DNA of 59,000 nucleotides from Natranaeroarchaeum aerophilus (GTDB lineage Archaea; Halobacteriota; Halobacteria; Halobacteriales; Natronoarchaeaceae). Every line of letters begins with the position of its first letter. Position 1 is the first letter of the stretch. The notes under the pieces were generated by a model, which saw nothing but the letters and a program-made list of their open reading frames with translations, was not told the origin of the DNA and did no database searches. The stretch spans positions 1 to 59,000 of the forward strand of contig NZ_JAKRVY010000013.1 of NCBI RefSeq assembly GCF_023638055.1, in the 5' to 3' direction. This document shows positions 17,959 to 27,176 of this stretch, in pieces. Position numbers and translations under genes: made by a program.

Positions 17959-19988
17959 AGTAACCACCCTCCGTGGAGTCCGAAGCCAACGAGAAGCAAG
18001 ACGAGTGCCAGGGCAAGCATCGCCGCATAATCAGTGACGACACCGGTCTGGACGCGCCGGATGCGGTCGCCGCCGAAGAGACTCACACTTCCCGAACTGT
18101 TGACGACGCCGTCGATGACGCTCTGGTCGAACGTGTTCGCGGCACGGGCGACCGGCATCGTGACGCGCTCGGCGAGTGCGACCTGGAACTCGTCGAGGTA
18201 GTAGTTGCTGTACAGGACGTCGCGCACGGAGCCGAGGTTCTCGACGTGGGGCTCGGGTCGCGGGACGTTGTACAGGTAGTAGGCGAGTCCGGCACCGGCG
18301 AGCGCGAGACCGAGCGCGAGCGCACCGGCGATCAGCACGGTGACCTGCTCGGACTCCGCAATGAGCGTCGTATCGAGGTCTGCGGCCGCGGTGTAGGCGT
18401 CGTACGTCAGCGCCTCGTAGCCACCGACAGAACTCCCGTCGGTGCCCCCGTTGAGCCAGTCGGCGAGGAACGTCGCGTTCCCGACACCGGTCAGTTTCTC
18501 GACCGGCGCGAGGTTGGCGACACCGGCGACGGTCGCCAGTCCACCGAGCGTGATCAGTGGCACCTTGACGCTCCAGCCGACCGGATGCGGATCCTCCGCG
18601 TGTTCCGAGCGCGGCTCACCGTGGAAGGTGAGGAAGACCATCCGGAAGGTGTAGAAGCCGGTGAAGAACACGGCCGTCAGCCCCATCGCGTATGCCATGA
18701 GGAAGACCGGCTCGTTCAGTCCGAGAATGACCGCGTCGTAGAGGATCTCGTCTTTCGACCAGAAGCCCGAGAACGGGATGATCCCTGCAAGCGCGAGCGC
18801 GCCCGCGAGGAACGTGTAGTAGGTGACGGGCGCTTTGTCTTTGAGACCGCCCATCTTCCACATGTCCTGTTCGTGGTGCATCAGGATGATGACCGCACCG
18901 GCACCGAGGAACAGGAGCGCCTTGAAGAAGGCGTGGTTCATCAGGTGGAAGACACCAGCGACGTAGCCGCCGACGCCCAGTCCGAGCATCATATAGCCGT
19001 ACTGGCTGATCGTCGAGTACGCCAGCACCTGCTTGACGTCGTTTTTCACACAGCCCATCGTCGCCGCGAACAGGGCGGTAAACGCCCCGACGAAGGCTAT
19101 AATTCCGAGCGCGGTGGGGCTGAGCGCGTAGAAGCCGAACATCCGTGCGACGAGGTAGACACCTGCTGCGACCATCGTCGCGGCGTGGATGAGCGCGGAG
19201 ACAGTGGTTGGCCCTTCCATCGCGTCAGGCAGCCAGGTGTGCAGCGGGAACTGCGCGGATTTGCCGATCACACCACCCAGTACGAGCAGGGCGAGACCGG
19301 TGATCCACTGGCTCTCGCTGAGGCCGCCGGGTGTCCAGAAGTCACCGGCTTCAGCGACCGAGACGAACGACTCCATACCGCCCGCGGAGACGAACTGTGA
19401 GGTGCCAAAGGTCGCGATAATTCCGACGACACCGATGAGGAAGAAGTAGTCCCCAAAGCGGGTCACCAGGAACGCCTTCTTTGCTGCGCTGGCTGCACTG
19501 TCTGTGCGGAACCAGAAGCCGATCAGCAGATATGAACAGAGCCCGACGAGCTCGAAGAACATAAACGCCATCAGCAAGTTGTCCGCGTAGACGAAGGCGA
19601 GCATGCTGAACGTGAAGAGACCGAGCTCGGCGTAGTACCGGGGGAGCCCCGTTTCGCCCTCGGCGTTCATATAGCCGAGACTGAAGATGTGAACGAGGAA
19701 AGCGACCAGCGACACGATCACAAGCATCAGGGACGATAGGGGATCGATCAGTATCCCGAAGGTTAGGTCAACCGGTGCAGAGTCGGTCCAGACCCAGTAC
19801 GTTTCCTGATGCTGTTGACCGCCCGCAACAGCGATGAATGCCCAGATCGACAGGAGCAAGGAGCCACCGGTGGCGACGATGCCACCGATCGCACCCCTTT
19901 TGGGCATATACTTGCCCGCAGTAAGCGCGAGCAGGAACGATACGAAGGGAAGCAACGCGATCGCCGGTGAGAGTTCGAATATCGCCAT
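17955..19988 (-). CDS. nuoL: Complex I membrane subunit NuoL
   Basis: 677 residues, the distal antiporter-like subunit with about 16 transmembrane helices. Landmarks are MAFMFFELVGLCSYLLIGFW, SAQFPLHTWLPDAMEGPTTV, KQVLAYSTISQYGYM and a long C-terminal lateral-helix region after residue 560 that ends in a final hydrophobic helix. Size is normal for NuoL. It lies between nuoK and nuoM with minimal spacing. Confidence 0.95.
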   Translation of the reverse strand: MAIFELSPAIALLPFVSFLLALTAGKYMPKRGAIGGIVATGGSLLLSIWAFIAVAGGQQHQETYWVWTDSAPVDLTFGILIDPLSSLMLVIVSLVAFLVHIFSLGYMNAEGETGLPRYYAELGLFTFSMLAFVYADNLLMAFMFFELVGLCSYLLIGFWFRTDSAASAAKKAFLVTRFGDYFFLIGVVGIIATFGTSQFVSAGGMESFVSVAEAGDFWTPGGLSESQWITGLALLVLGGVIGKSAQFPLHTWLPDAMEGPTTVSALIHAATMVAAGVYLVARMFGFYALSPTALGIIAFVGAFTALFAATMGCVKNDVKQVLAYSTISQYGYMMLGLGVGGYVAGVFHLMNHAFFKALLFLGAGAVIILMHHEQDMWKMGGLKDKAPVTYYTFLAGALALAGIIPFSGFWSKDEILYDAVILGLNEPVFLMAYAMGLTAVFFTGFYTFRMVFLTFHGEPRSEHAEDPHPVGWSVKVPLITLGGLATVAGVANLAPVEKLTGVGNATFLADWLNGGTDGSSVGGYEALTYDAYTAAADLDTTLIAESEQVTVLIAGALALGLALAGAGLAYYLYNVPRPEPHVENLGSVRDVLYSNYYLDEFQVALAERVTMPVARAANTFDQSVIDGVVNSSGSVSLFGGDRIRRVQTGVVTDYAAMLALALVLLLVGFGLHGGWLL

Positions 19989-19991
19989 CTA

Positions 19992-20297
19992 TTACCACCT
20001 CATCGTTGTTGCGTTCTCGACGTCCAGATCGCCGTAGTTCCGGACCAGTACCAGGATGATTCCGATCCCGATCGCGACCTCCGCGGCCGCCAGACCGATC
20101 GTGAACAGCGCAAACACCTGCCCCGTCACGTTCCCGTAGAAGAACGAGAACGCGATGAGGTTGATGTTCGCGGCGTTAAGCATGAGCTCGACGGAGATGA
20201 GAAACATGATCGCGTTCCGGCGAGTCAGGACGCCGAACAGCCCGATACAGAACATCCCCGCCGACAGGAGGAGATAGAACTCGATCGGAACTGTCAT
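19992..20297 (-). CDS. nuoK: Complex I membrane subunit NuoK
   Basis: 101 residues, three transmembrane helices. The conserved glutamates sit in the middle of the second and third helices: FLISVELMLNAANINLIAFS and GLAAAEVAIGIGIILVL. These carry protons in the E-channel of complex I. It overlaps nuoJ2 by four bases. Confidence 0.95.
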   Translation of the reverse strand: MTVPIEFYLLLSAGMFCIGLFGVLTRRNAIMFLISVELMLNAANINLIAFSFFYGNVTGQVFALFTIGLAAAEVAIGIGIILVLVRNYGDLDVENATTMRW

Positions 20298-20635
20298 TCG
20301 TCACCACCCTTCCGTCGGTCGTTCCCTTCGGAACGGAGATCCGTCACGTTCTCGTCTTCACGTCGGGCCAGCATGATCGAGCCATCCAGCGCGGCGTCGA
20401 GTGCAAACGCGATGAGGATGAACGCGGCCAGGAACCCTTCCGTCGGGACAGTGCCCTCGGCGTCCGCGATATTGAGAAGCGAGAACCCAATACTTTCGAT
20501 CACCGATGCATTGCCGAACCCGGCTGGTTCGCCGATCGATGCGGTGAGGAAGACGGCAGCCATCACGCCGAACAGCGCGACGGCGATGACGCCTGGCAAC
20601 AGATGCCGGCCGATGCGGAAGGATGAGTTACTCAT
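20294..20635 (-). CDS. nuoJ2: Complex I subunit NuoJ, C-terminal half (J2)
   Basis: 113 residues with two hydrophobic helices (about 15-33 and 66-86) and a polar, charged C-terminal tail. It corresponds to the second half of bacterial NuoJ; haloarchaea typically encode NuoJ as two proteins. Sequence conservation is low, so the call rests on position between nuoJ1 and nuoK and on topology. Confidence 0.85.
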   Translation of the reverse strand: MSNSSFRIGRHLLPGVIAVALFGVMAAVFLTASIGEPAGFGNASVIESIGFSLLNIADAEGTVPTEGFLAAFILIAFALDAALDGSIMLARREDENVTDLRSEGNDRRKGGDE

Positions 20636-20664
20636 GAATACCCCCCGTAACCGTGTTCCGGCGC

Positions 20665-20940
20665 TCAGCTACCATGCTGAGTCACCCCCTCAGTTGTTTC
20701 GCCGCCACGTGTCAGCATCACGCCGAACGTGATGAGGACCAGAACCCCGCCGATGTAGACGAGTATCTGGATCACTGCAAGGAACTCCGCTTGCAGCATC
20801 ACGTAGTGCGCCGCGACGCTGGTCAGCGCGACGCCGAGCAGAAGTGCGGCGTGCCAGACGTCCCGTGCCAGCACGGCCCCGGCGCTGCTCGCCAGCGTGA
20901 CGAATGCAAACAGCGCGAACGCGATGTATTCAAGTGCCAT
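20665..20940 (-). CDS. nuoJ1: Complex I subunit NuoJ, N-terminal half (J1)
   Basis: 91 residues, three hydrophobic helices. It carries the NuoJ hallmark helix reading LLGVALTSVAAHYVMLQAEF and then AVIQILVYIGGVLVLITFGV, with the flexible Tyr-Ile-Gly-Gly pi-bulge region important for coupling. It is the first gene of the distal nuo segment. Upstream DNA on its strand is the vapB promoter region rather than nuoI, so it now needs its own promoter or read-through. Confidence 0.92.
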   Translation of the reverse strand: MALEYIAFALFAFVTLASSAGAVLARDVWHAALLLGVALTSVAAHYVMLQAEFLAVIQILVYIGGVLVLITFGVMLTRGGETTEGVTQHGS

Positions 20941-21106
20941 TAGTATCCCCTCGTTGTGGATACCCTTTGAAGATTTCGAGACTGTTCCGTCAGAACGGCT
21001 GATTTGCCGCTACTACTGGAAATGACCAGTCAGCGAACGCAATCAAGGCACTGGATAGCCAATTTCCGGGATAATTGTTATACGAATGGGGCCAGTAGCT
21101 GCATCC

Positions 21107-21343
21107 ATGGCAGTCCAGAGCAACGAGACGACAGTCAACGAGAGCTATGCTGTAACGATTCCTGCTGCTGTTCGGGAGGACCTAGATCTGGAGCCCGGAG
21201 ACCGTCTCCAGTGGGAGATTGACGACGGCGCGCTCGTCGCGACGATCATTCGCGAGCGCCACGGTGGCGCGGCCGATCTCGATCCTGTCGATATGGGGAA
21301 GACCGACGCGGTTGCGGTGACCGAAGAGTACGAGTGGTCCTGA
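21107..21343 (+). CDS. vapB: AbrB/MazE-type antitoxin (VapB)
   Basis: 78 residues. An N-terminal swapped-hairpin AbrB fold is evident: ESYAVTIPAAVREDL, then LEPGDRLQWEID, then GALVATIIRE. The C-terminal half is acidic (DPVDMGKTDAVAVTEEYEW), the usual toxin-binding tail. It neutralises the adjoining PIN toxin and represses the pair. The start is set by the AbrB domain; TTATAC about 27-30 bases upstream is a candidate TATA element, giving a leaderless transcript. Its stop overlaps the toxin start by one base. The pair lies antisense inside the complex I operon. Confidence 0.85.
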   Translation: MAVQSNETTVNESYAVTIPAAVREDLDLEPGDRLQWEIDDGALVATIIRERHGGAADLDPVDMGKTDAVAVTEEYEWS

Positions 21344-21774
21344 TGGGTGCTGCGCTCGTCGATGCGAACGTCGTATTTGCGTTTCGAAGCGCCAGAGACC
21401 AGTACCACGACCAGGCAACCGCAATCGTCCGAGCTATGGATGCAGGCGAGCTTCCGAGAGGCATCATAGCGAACTACACACTACCCGAGATCCTGAATCC
21501 GATCACCAAGCGAGCAGGACACGATCACGCCGTAGAAACGCTCGAATTTCTCGAACGGAGCGGGGGGTTCGAGCTACGACATCTCGCGAACGAGGACCTC
21601 GCGCGTGGCCGGTCCGTCTTCCGTGAGCAGGCTGGTGTCGAAATAACCGATGCGGTGCTTGCTGCGTATATGGACCGGACGGAAACCGAGTACATCTACA
21701 GCTTTGATGACGACTTCGACAGGTTCGATCATCTGACACGGCTGACCTCACCAGAAAATCCGTTCGAGCCCTGA
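21343..21774 (+). CDS. vapC: PIN-domain toxin (VapC)
   Basis: 143-residue PIN-fold ribonuclease. Acidic metal ligands are visible: Asp7 in LVDANVVFAF, Glu in NYTLPEILN, Asp in EITDAVLAAY and the SFDDDFDRF stretch near the end. VapC toxins cut specific tRNA or rRNA sites with Mg2+ or Mn2+ when VapB is lost. Translationally coupled to vapB through TGATG. It ends 164 bases before the convergent nuoI stop. All four acidic positions look intact, so the toxin is probably functional. Confidence 0.9.
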   Translation: MGAALVDANVVFAFRSARDQYHDQATAIVRAMDAGELPRGIIANYTLPEILNPITKRAGHDHAVETLEFLERSGGFELRHLANEDLARGRSVFREQAGVEITDAVLAAYMDRTETEYIYSFDDDFDRFDHLTRLTSPENPFEP

Positions 21775-21796
21775 CGACTCCGAGTAGCAAGTTCGC

Positions 21797-21826
21797 CTAC
21801 TGATAATCCGCTTCGCCTTCTCCCTC
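21797..21826. repeat. Duplicate of the nuoI 3' end (copy 1)
   Basis: A 30-base segment identical at 29 positions to the last nine codons plus stop of nuoI (21939-21968), in the same orientation. It is detached from any gene and lies just beyond vapC. The match ends abruptly at 21826. Confidence 0.9.
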
Positions 21827-21854
21827 AGGCCGCCACCTTTTTTTCGCTTCGGGA

Positions 21855-21875
21855 TGGCCTCGCTACGCTCGGCCA
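21855..21875. terminator. Hairpin with 11-nt loop, REP-like copy A
   Basis: Perfect 5-bp arms TGGCC/GGCCA around the loop TCGCTACGCTC. A T7 run precedes it (21838-21844) and an A7 run follows (21886-21892), together forming a larger inverted pairing TTTTTTTCG/CGAAAAAAA. It may end transcription from vapC or nuoI. Confidence 0.55.
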
Positions 21876-21910
21876 CCGCTCACCGAAAAAAATCTGGGCC
21901 AAAAAAGTCA

Positions 21911-21931
21911 GCCGCTCACTGCGCTCGCGGC
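21911..21931. terminator. Hairpin with 11-nt loop, REP-like copy B
   Basis: Perfect 5-bp arms GCCGC/GCGGC around the loop TCACTGCGCTC, which matches copy A at 9 of 11 loop positions. On the minus strand it is followed by a T6 run, as expected for a terminator behind nuoI, which ends eight bases away. Confidence 0.6.
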
Positions 21932-21938
21932 CGGTTAA

Positions 21939-22400
21939 CTACTGATAGTCCGCTTCGCCTTCTCCCTCGCCGATCCAGGCGTCCCGATCGGGTTCGCGGG
22001 AGGCGAGTGGGTCGATGTCCTTGTACCACGGGACGGACTTGAGCTGCTCTTTGTTGTAGACGAGGTCGTCTTTTGTGTCGCCAGTGAACTCGAAGTTCTG
22101 GGTCAGCAGGATGGCGTCGACGGGACAGACCTCCTCACAGAGACGGCAGTAGATACACTGGCCGATGTGGAGGTTGTACTGTTCGCCCTGCCGCTGTTCG
22201 TCGGTGACGATCTGGATCGTGTCGTTCGGGCAGACGTTCTCGCACTGCCGACACCAGATACACCGTTCCTGGCTGAACTTGTGAACGCCACGGAAGCGTG
22301 GGCTCACTTCGGGCGCTTCGTCTGGATACTCGACGGTGAATGTGTTCCCGTCGAGTGCGTGTTTCATCGTCGTCGCCATGGATTTCATGATTCCGATCAT
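21939..22400 (-). CDS. nuoI: Complex I iron-sulfur subunit NuoI
   Basis: 153-residue protein with two 4Fe-4S motifs: Cys47, 50, 53, 57 in CIWCRQCENVCP and Cys82, 85, 88, 92 in CIYCRLCEEVCP. These bind clusters N6a and N6b, which pass electrons to NuoB. The N terminus is slightly extended relative to the bacterial protein core. It overlaps nuoH by four bases. Its last nine codons are repeated at 21797-21826. In other haloarchaea nuoJ usually follows directly; here a spacer and vapBC follow. Confidence 0.95.
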   Translation of the reverse strand: MIGIMKSMATTMKHALDGNTFTVEYPDEAPEVSPRFRGVHKFSQERCIWCRQCENVCPNDTIQIVTDEQRQGEQYNLHIGQCIYCRLCEEVCPVDAILLTQNFEFTGDTKDDLVYNKEQLKSVPWYKDIDPLASREPDRDAWIGEGEGEADYQ

Positions 22401-23485
22401 AGTGCTAGCACCCCCACGATGACCGCAGTGAGGATCAGGTTAGCAAAGGAAAGGACGAGCAATCCTTTCCAGCCGATCTCGATCAGTTGATCGATCCGAA
22501 CGCGCGGGATCGCCGAGCGTGCCCACTGGGTGAACAGGAACACGGCCCACATCTTGATCAGCATCCAGAACAGCCCGGGCAGTACAGGGCCATCTGGGCC
22601 GCCCAGGAAGACAACGGCGACGATCGCGCCGCCGAGGAAGATGTGAACGAACTCTCCGAGATAGATCAGCACGAAGTACACCGACGAGTACTCGGTCTGG
22701 TATCCCGCGACGATCTCGGTCGGGGCTTCCGGCGTATCGAAGGGGTTCCGACCGACTTCTGCGAGGTTTGCCGCCAAAAACAGGACGAACGCGAACGGGT
22801 TGACGAAGGCGAACCACGTCGGGATCGCGACGCCAGCGACCGTCACGAGCGTCTCCTGCTGTGCGGCAACGATCTCGGAGAGCTGGAGCGTCCCAGCGAA
22901 GATCACGACCGACATCGCGGTGACAATCAGTGGGATCTCGTAGGCGAGGTTCTGGGCGACTGCGCGCAGTCCACCGAGCATCGAGTATTTGTTGTCCGAA
23001 GCGTAGCCACACATCACCAGCCCGAGGCTGGCAATTGAGGCGACCGCGAACACGTAGACTAGCCCGATCTCCGGGTCAGCAAGCTGGAAGTTCAGGGGCC
23101 CGAGCGATCCCATCGGGATCACCGCGAACCCACCGAGCGCGGAGAGCACGACCAGCAGTGGGCCGATGTCGTACGCCGGACGGTCCGCGCCTTCCGGAAT
23201 GATGAGCTCCTTCGAGAGCAGACGAACGGAGTCAGCGATGATGATGAACAGCCCAAACGGACCTACCCGGTTTACTGCGATCCGATCGGTGAACGCGGCG
23301 GTGATCTTTCGCTTCGCCCACGGTCCGGCGAGCGCAGCGTTGCCCAGCATGATCGACGCGATTACCACTGCGCCGATCAGTGCACCGACGAAGTCACCAG
23401 CGACACCAAGCGCGTCAAGCCCAAGCAGGTCGACGAGCTGGTCTGGCATCAACGGGACTTCAGTCTGCAGTGGAACCGAGCTCAT
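22397..23485 (-). CDS. nuoH: Complex I membrane subunit NuoH
   Basis: 362 residues, eight transmembrane helices, forming part of the quinone chamber. Typical features are [22 protein letters not shown] near residue 70-92, [12 protein letters not shown], and the loop [21 protein letters not shown] that lines the quinone tunnel. Overlaps nuoCD and nuoI by four bases each. Confidence 0.95.
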   Translation of the reverse strand: MSSVPLQTEVPLMPDQLVDLLGLDALGVAGDFVGALIGAVVIASIMLGNAALAGPWAKRKITAAFTDRIAVNRVGPFGLFIIIADSVRLLSKELIIPEGADRPAYDIGPLLVVLSALGGFAVIPMGSLGPLNFQLADPEIGLVYVFAVASIASLGLVMCGYASDNKYSMLGGLRAVAQNLAYEIPLIVTAMSVVIFAGTLQLSEIVAAQQETLVTVAGVAIPTWFAFVNPFAFVLFLAANLAEVGRNPFDTPEAPTEIVAGYQTEYSSVYFVLIYLGEFVHIFLGGAIVAVVFLGGPDGPVLPGLFWMLIKMWAVFLFTQWARSAIPRVRIDQLIEIGWKGLLVLSFANLILTAVIVGVLAL

Positions 23486-25164
23486 CGATCCACCTCCCCG
23501 AGGACGATATCGAGGCTACCGAGCGTCGCGACGAGATCCGCGATGTAGCCGCCCTCGGACATCTCCGGAAGCGCCTGGAGATTGGAGAAACACGGACTCC
23601 GGATCTTGAACCGGCCGGGTTTGTCCGTCCCATCAGCGCGAATGTAGATTCCGAGTTCGCCTTTTGCACCCTCGACCGCGCGGTAGATCTCCGTATCCGG
23701 ATCGGGTTTGAGCGTGCGCGGTACGTTGCTCTGGATCGTCCGGTCCTCCTCGGGCCAGTCCTCGAGCAGGTCGACACACTGGTCGATGATTTTCGCGGAC
23801 TCCTCGACTTCCTGCATCCGGACCAGCAGTCGGGCGAAGTTGTCACAGCCGTCCTCCGTGATGACCTCCCAGTCGAGTTCATCGTAGTAGCCGTAGGGAT
23901 CGTCACGGCGGAGATCGTAGTCGACGCCCGACCCCCGAGCGACGGGACCGGTCGCGCCGTACTGCTTTGCGACGTCGGGGTTGAGGACTCCGGTTTCGAT
24001 CGTCCGGGCCTGCAGTACCTCGTTGTTGGTCAGCAGGTTGTGATACTCCGCGACGGATTCGGGCAGGTCGTTAAGGAAGTCCCGGGTCTTCTCGAAGAAC
24101 TCCTCGCGCGGTTCCGGCAGGTCCCAGGCGACCCCACCCAGTCGGAAGTAGTTGAACATCAGCCGCTGGCCGGTCAGGTCTTCGAGCAGGTTCTGGACCC
24201 GTTCGCGGTCCTGAATCGCGTACATGAACGTGGCCGTGAAGTCGCCGTTGATGTCCAGTGCAAAGGTCGCCAGCGCGAGCATATGCGAGGCGATCCGGCA
24301 CATCTCGGCGGACATCGTCCGGATGATCTGTGCGTACTCGGGGACCTCCAGATCTGCGAGGTCCTCGGCGGCACGAGCGTACGCCCATTCGTTGAGCAAT
24401 CCGGCCGAAATGTAGTCCCACCGGTCGGGATACGGCATGATCTGATGACGATACGTCCCCTGCTGACACATCTGCTCCTCACAGCGGTGGAGATAGCCGA
24501 TATCGGGTTCGACATCCGCGACCTGCTCCCCGTCAAGGACGGTTTTCAGGTGGAGCACACCGTGGGTCGCAGGATGGTGTGGGCCGATGTTGAGGAACAT
24601 CGTGTCCGATTGCTCGCCATCGCCGCGATGGTCGTCCTGCAGCGGGTTGGCGTGTTCGGTCAGAGAGACGATCTGGGGCTTGTCCTGATCGTAGCTCTCC
24701 CGGAGTGGGTGTCCCTGCCACGTTTCGGGGAGGAGAATACGGCGGAGGTCGGGATGGCCCTCGTACTCGATGCCGACGAGATCGTAGGCTTCGCGTTCGT
24801 GCCACGCTGCGGTCCGATAGACCGGTTCCGCGGTCTGACTGACCGGGTTGTCGGTAGTCGTCGGCACGACGACGTTGACCTCCTGAGTGGGGTCGTCGAA
24901 CTTCTTGAGATGATAGATAGACTCGAAGCGATCGTCGTACTCCTGAGCGGTGACACAGGAGAGGTGATCGAAGTCGGCTTCATCACGCAGGCGGAACAAC
25001 GCGTCCTGTACCTCGTCGGGGCGGACGACGAACCCCTCGGCGTTTATATGCTCCTCGCGATCGAGGACCAGGTCTCCGAGCAACGCTTCGAGTTCGTCGT
25101 AGTCGACCTTGCCGGCGTCGTTGACGCCGATGTCGGCGGGGACTGGCTTTTCTTGCTTGCTCAT
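23482..25164 (-). CDS. nuoCD: Fused complex I subunit NuoCD
   Basis: 560 residues. Residues 1-175 are NuoC (30 kDa family; [46 protein letters not shown]). Residues 185-560 are NuoD (49 kDa family; [21 protein letters not shown], the quinone-site His and the [16 protein letters not shown] segment, and [18 protein letters not shown]). Together they shape the quinone-reducing site opposite NuoB cluster N2. The C-D fusion is known in several lineages. Overlaps nuoB and nuoH. Confidence 0.95.
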   Translation of the reverse strand: MSKQEKPVPADIGVNDAGKVDYDELEALLGDLVLDREEHINAEGFVVRPDEVQDALFRLRDEADFDHLSCVTAQEYDDRFESIYHLKKFDDPTQEVNVVVPTTTDNPVSQTAEPVYRTAAWHEREAYDLVGIEYEGHPDLRRILLPETWQGHPLRESYDQDKPQIVSLTEHANPLQDDHRGDGEQSDTMFLNIGPHHPATHGVLHLKTVLDGEQVADVEPDIGYLHRCEEQMCQQGTYRHQIMPYPDRWDYISAGLLNEWAYARAAEDLADLEVPEYAQIIRTMSAEMCRIASHMLALATFALDINGDFTATFMYAIQDRERVQNLLEDLTGQRLMFNYFRLGGVAWDLPEPREEFFEKTRDFLNDLPESVAEYHNLLTNNEVLQARTIETGVLNPDVAKQYGATGPVARGSGVDYDLRRDDPYGYYDELDWEVITEDGCDNFARLLVRMQEVEESAKIIDQCVDLLEDWPEEDRTIQSNVPRTLKPDPDTEIYRAVEGAKGELGIYIRADGTDKPGRFKIRSPCFSNLQALPEMSEGGYIADLVATLGSLDIVLGEVDR

Positions 25165-25868
25165 GGCGAATCAGCCCAGTTGTACCGCATCACGAGGTCG
25201 TCTTCGTCGATCTGTTCGGCGAGCTTGTCGACGATTTCGTCCTGTGGAAGATCGTCGAACTGCTGAAGCTCGTATGGTTTGACCGTCACCGGCGCTGTCT
25301 CGCCGTTGGCAACGCGCTCCTGGAGCTTGACGACACCGTAGACGAGCGCCTCGGGGCGGGGCGGGCAACCGGGAATGTGGATGTCCACCGGGATAACCTC
25401 CTCGGCACCCTTGACGACGTTGTATCCCTCCTGGAACGGGCCGCCGGAGATCGTACACGAACCCATCCCGACGACGAACTTCGGTTCCGGCATCTGGTCG
25501 TAAACCCGCTTCATGCGCGGGGCGAACTTGGAGACGATCGTTCCGGGCACGATAATCACGTCGGCCTGACGCGGCGACGCGCGGGGCACACCGGACCCGA
25601 ATCGGTCCAGGTCGTGTTTGACGGCGTACGTGTGCATCATCTCGATGCTACAGCAGGCGATCCCGAACTGGAGCATGAACATCGAGGAGCCCCGCACCCA
25701 GTTCATGAACTTGTCGAACTTCGTGAGGATAAACGGCGATGCGCCAAAGGCCTCGCGAAGTTTCGAGTTGAACCGGTCGTCCGCGCCGGGCCCGGTCCGG
25801 GCCTCGCGTGTCTCTGTTACCGGAACTGTACTCTCCGTAATCGCGTCCCGTGGGTTGTCGCTACTCAT
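25161..25868 (-). CDS. nuoB: Complex I iron-sulfur subunit NuoB
   Basis: 235 residues. Cluster N2 ligands are Cys72-Cys73 ([10 protein letters not shown]), Cys138 ([10 protein letters not shown]) and Cys168 ([11 protein letters not shown]). The first 40 residues form a polar extension not present in bacterial NuoB. The start at 25868 overlaps the nuoA stop; a longer frame reaching 25943 lies inside nuoA and is not needed. Electron exit point to quinone. Confidence 0.95.
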   Translation of the reverse strand: MSSDNPRDAITESTVPVTETREARTGPGADDRFNSKLREAFGASPFILTKFDKFMNWVRGSSMFMLQFGIACCSIEMMHTYAVKHDLDRFGSGVPRASPRQADVIIVPGTIVSKFAPRMKRVYDQMPEPKFVVGMGSCTISGGPFQEGYNVVKGAEEVIPVDIHIPGCPPRPEALVYGVVKLQERVANGETAPVTVKPYELQQFDDLPQDEIVDKLAEQIDEDDLVMRYNWADSP

Positions 25869-26272
25869 TGTTCTATCCGTTTGGTCCGTTCTTGTACGCG
25901 TGGACTCTTTGCCCACTCGACTACGCCACTGCGCCATGCCCACGCGAGTCCGACGACGAGGATACCGACGAAGACGAGCATCGGAACCAGCGCGTGTGCC
26001 AGCCCGACCAGCTCGATGGCATCCGTGTAGACAACAGCCCAGGGGAACAGAAGCACGGTCTCGACGTCAAAGACGACAAACAGGAGTGCGACCATGTAGT
26101 ACTGGATGTTGAATCGGATGCGCGTCCCACCCGTCGGAACCTCACCGCTCTCGTAGGTGGCGCGTTTACTGTCTTCTGGCACACTGGGTCGGAGCAACCA
26201 CGATGCCGCCATCATCACGAGCGGGATCCCGATTGCGACCAACGCCAGCGCGCCGACTGCTATCCATGACAT
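25865..26272 (-). CDS. nuoA: Complex I membrane subunit NuoA
   Basis: 135 residues, three transmembrane helices, with the conserved acidic helix YMVALLFVVFDVETVLLFPW. First gene of the operon. I chose the internal ATG: the alternative ATG at 26314 falls on the TATA box at 26313-26319, so it could not be within the transcript made from it. Confidence 0.93.
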   Translation of the reverse strand: MSWIAVGALALVAIGIPLVMMAASWLLRPSVPEDSKRATYESGEVPTGGTRIRFNIQYYMVALLFVVFDVETVLLFPWAVVYTDAIELVGLAHALVPMLVFVGILVVGLAWAWRSGVVEWAKSPRVQERTKRIEQ

Positions 26273-26312
26273 ACCGTATTCTCCGTAACGTGCTGAGGTT
26301 GGGAACCCACCC

Positions 26313-26319
26313 ATATAAG
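26313..26319 (-). promoter_or_regulatory. TATA box of the nuo operon
   Basis: CTTATAT on the minus strand, preceded by an A-rich BRE-like AGAATC region. The expected transcription start is about 26289, leaving a leader of roughly 17 bases before nuoA. Confidence 0.6.
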
Positions 26320-26376
26320 GGTTGATTCTTGCGATTCGACCGTTACAATGGCTGCTTCGGCGTGCTGTAACAATTG

Positions 26377-27018
26377 CTACTCGTATTGCTCACGAAATCC
26401 GGGCGTTCCGAGTTCGTGGAGATCTCGGGATATCTCACCGACATCCGCCTGCAGCCGCTCGTGGTATTCGACGAGCCGGTCGCGTAGCTCTTCGTTCTCG
26501 CGCGCGAGGATCTGTGCCGCCGAGAGCGCGGCGTTAAACGACTTCCCAGCGTCGACGGCGACAAGCGGCGCGCCGGTCGGCATCCCGATCACGGAGTCAA
26601 CCGACTTCTCCTGAACTGGGACGCCGATCACCGGCAACGGATAGGCGATCGAGGCCGTCATGTTCGGCAGGTCTGCGGACTTGCCGCCCGCTCCAGCGAT
26701 GATGACGTCGATACCCCGATCCGCAGCAGTCTCGGCGTAGGCGTACATCAACTCGGGCGTCCGGTGGGCCGAGACGACGAACGTCTCGAAGGTGTATCGG
26801 CTCTCCGGCGGATTCTCGTAGTCGGTCTGCTCCTCGAAGCCGAGCTCGTCGACGAAGGCGTCGTATGCGCCCGCCCGCCCCTCCTCGCTGCCTGCCATCA
26901 CGTCGAGATCGGAGTCGCTTCCCATGACGATGCCGATGTCCGGTGTCGTTTCCGGGTCGCGGTCCTCTCCAGCCTGTGCCTCCAGTTGCTCTATCAGCGC
27001 GTTGACTTCGTCTACCAT
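26377..27018 (-). CDS. purE: N5-carboxyaminoimidazole ribonucleotide mutase PurE
   Basis: Moves the carboxyl group of N5-CAIR to make CAIR in purine synthesis. The 213 residues contain MGSDSDLD at 32-39, the catalytic His85 in VVSAHRTPE and the AGAGGKSADLPNM glycine loop. Bacterial PurE is about 160 residues. The extra length is an N-terminal helix of 25 residues, a 30-residue charged insert between the SDSD and SAHR motifs, and a longer C-terminal helix. PurK lies 1.3 kb away on the same strand but is separated by two plus-strand genes. Confidence 0.95.
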   Translation of the reverse strand: MVDEVNALIEQLEAQAGEDRDPETTPDIGIVMGSDSDLDVMAGSEEGRAGAYDAFVDELGFEEQTDYENPPESRYTFETFVVSAHRTPELMYAYAETAADRGIDVIIAGAGGKSADLPNMTASIAYPLPVIGVPVQEKSVDSVIGMPTGAPLVAVDAGKSFNAALSAAQILARENEELRDRLVEYHERLQADVGEISRDLHELGTPGFREQYE

Positions 27019-27176
27019 TACCTACTGCGACGGAGAAGGGACCAATGTGTGTTTTGGAACGAGCTGCCGATCCGCGAATTGAAACCCGTTGGTTCTGATA
27101 GGAACCGAGTGTTGAATAGAGGGCACAGATCTCGCACCAAGACTTTCCTGAACGCGACATCACGATTAAATGGCGG

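Noticed and set aside
17973-19400. 475-codon frame opposite nuoL
   Set aside because: Antisense shadow, rich in Arg, Glu and His without domain pattern.
20941-21968. vapBC as a transposon with target-site duplication
   Set aside because: The 30-bp direct repeats lie on one side of vapBC (around the hairpin spacer) and do not flank the gene pair; no inverted ends or transposase.
23380-25266. 628-codon open frame opposite nuoCD
   Set aside because: Same reason: NuoCD motifs are on the minus strand and the antisense frame shows no recognisable domain.
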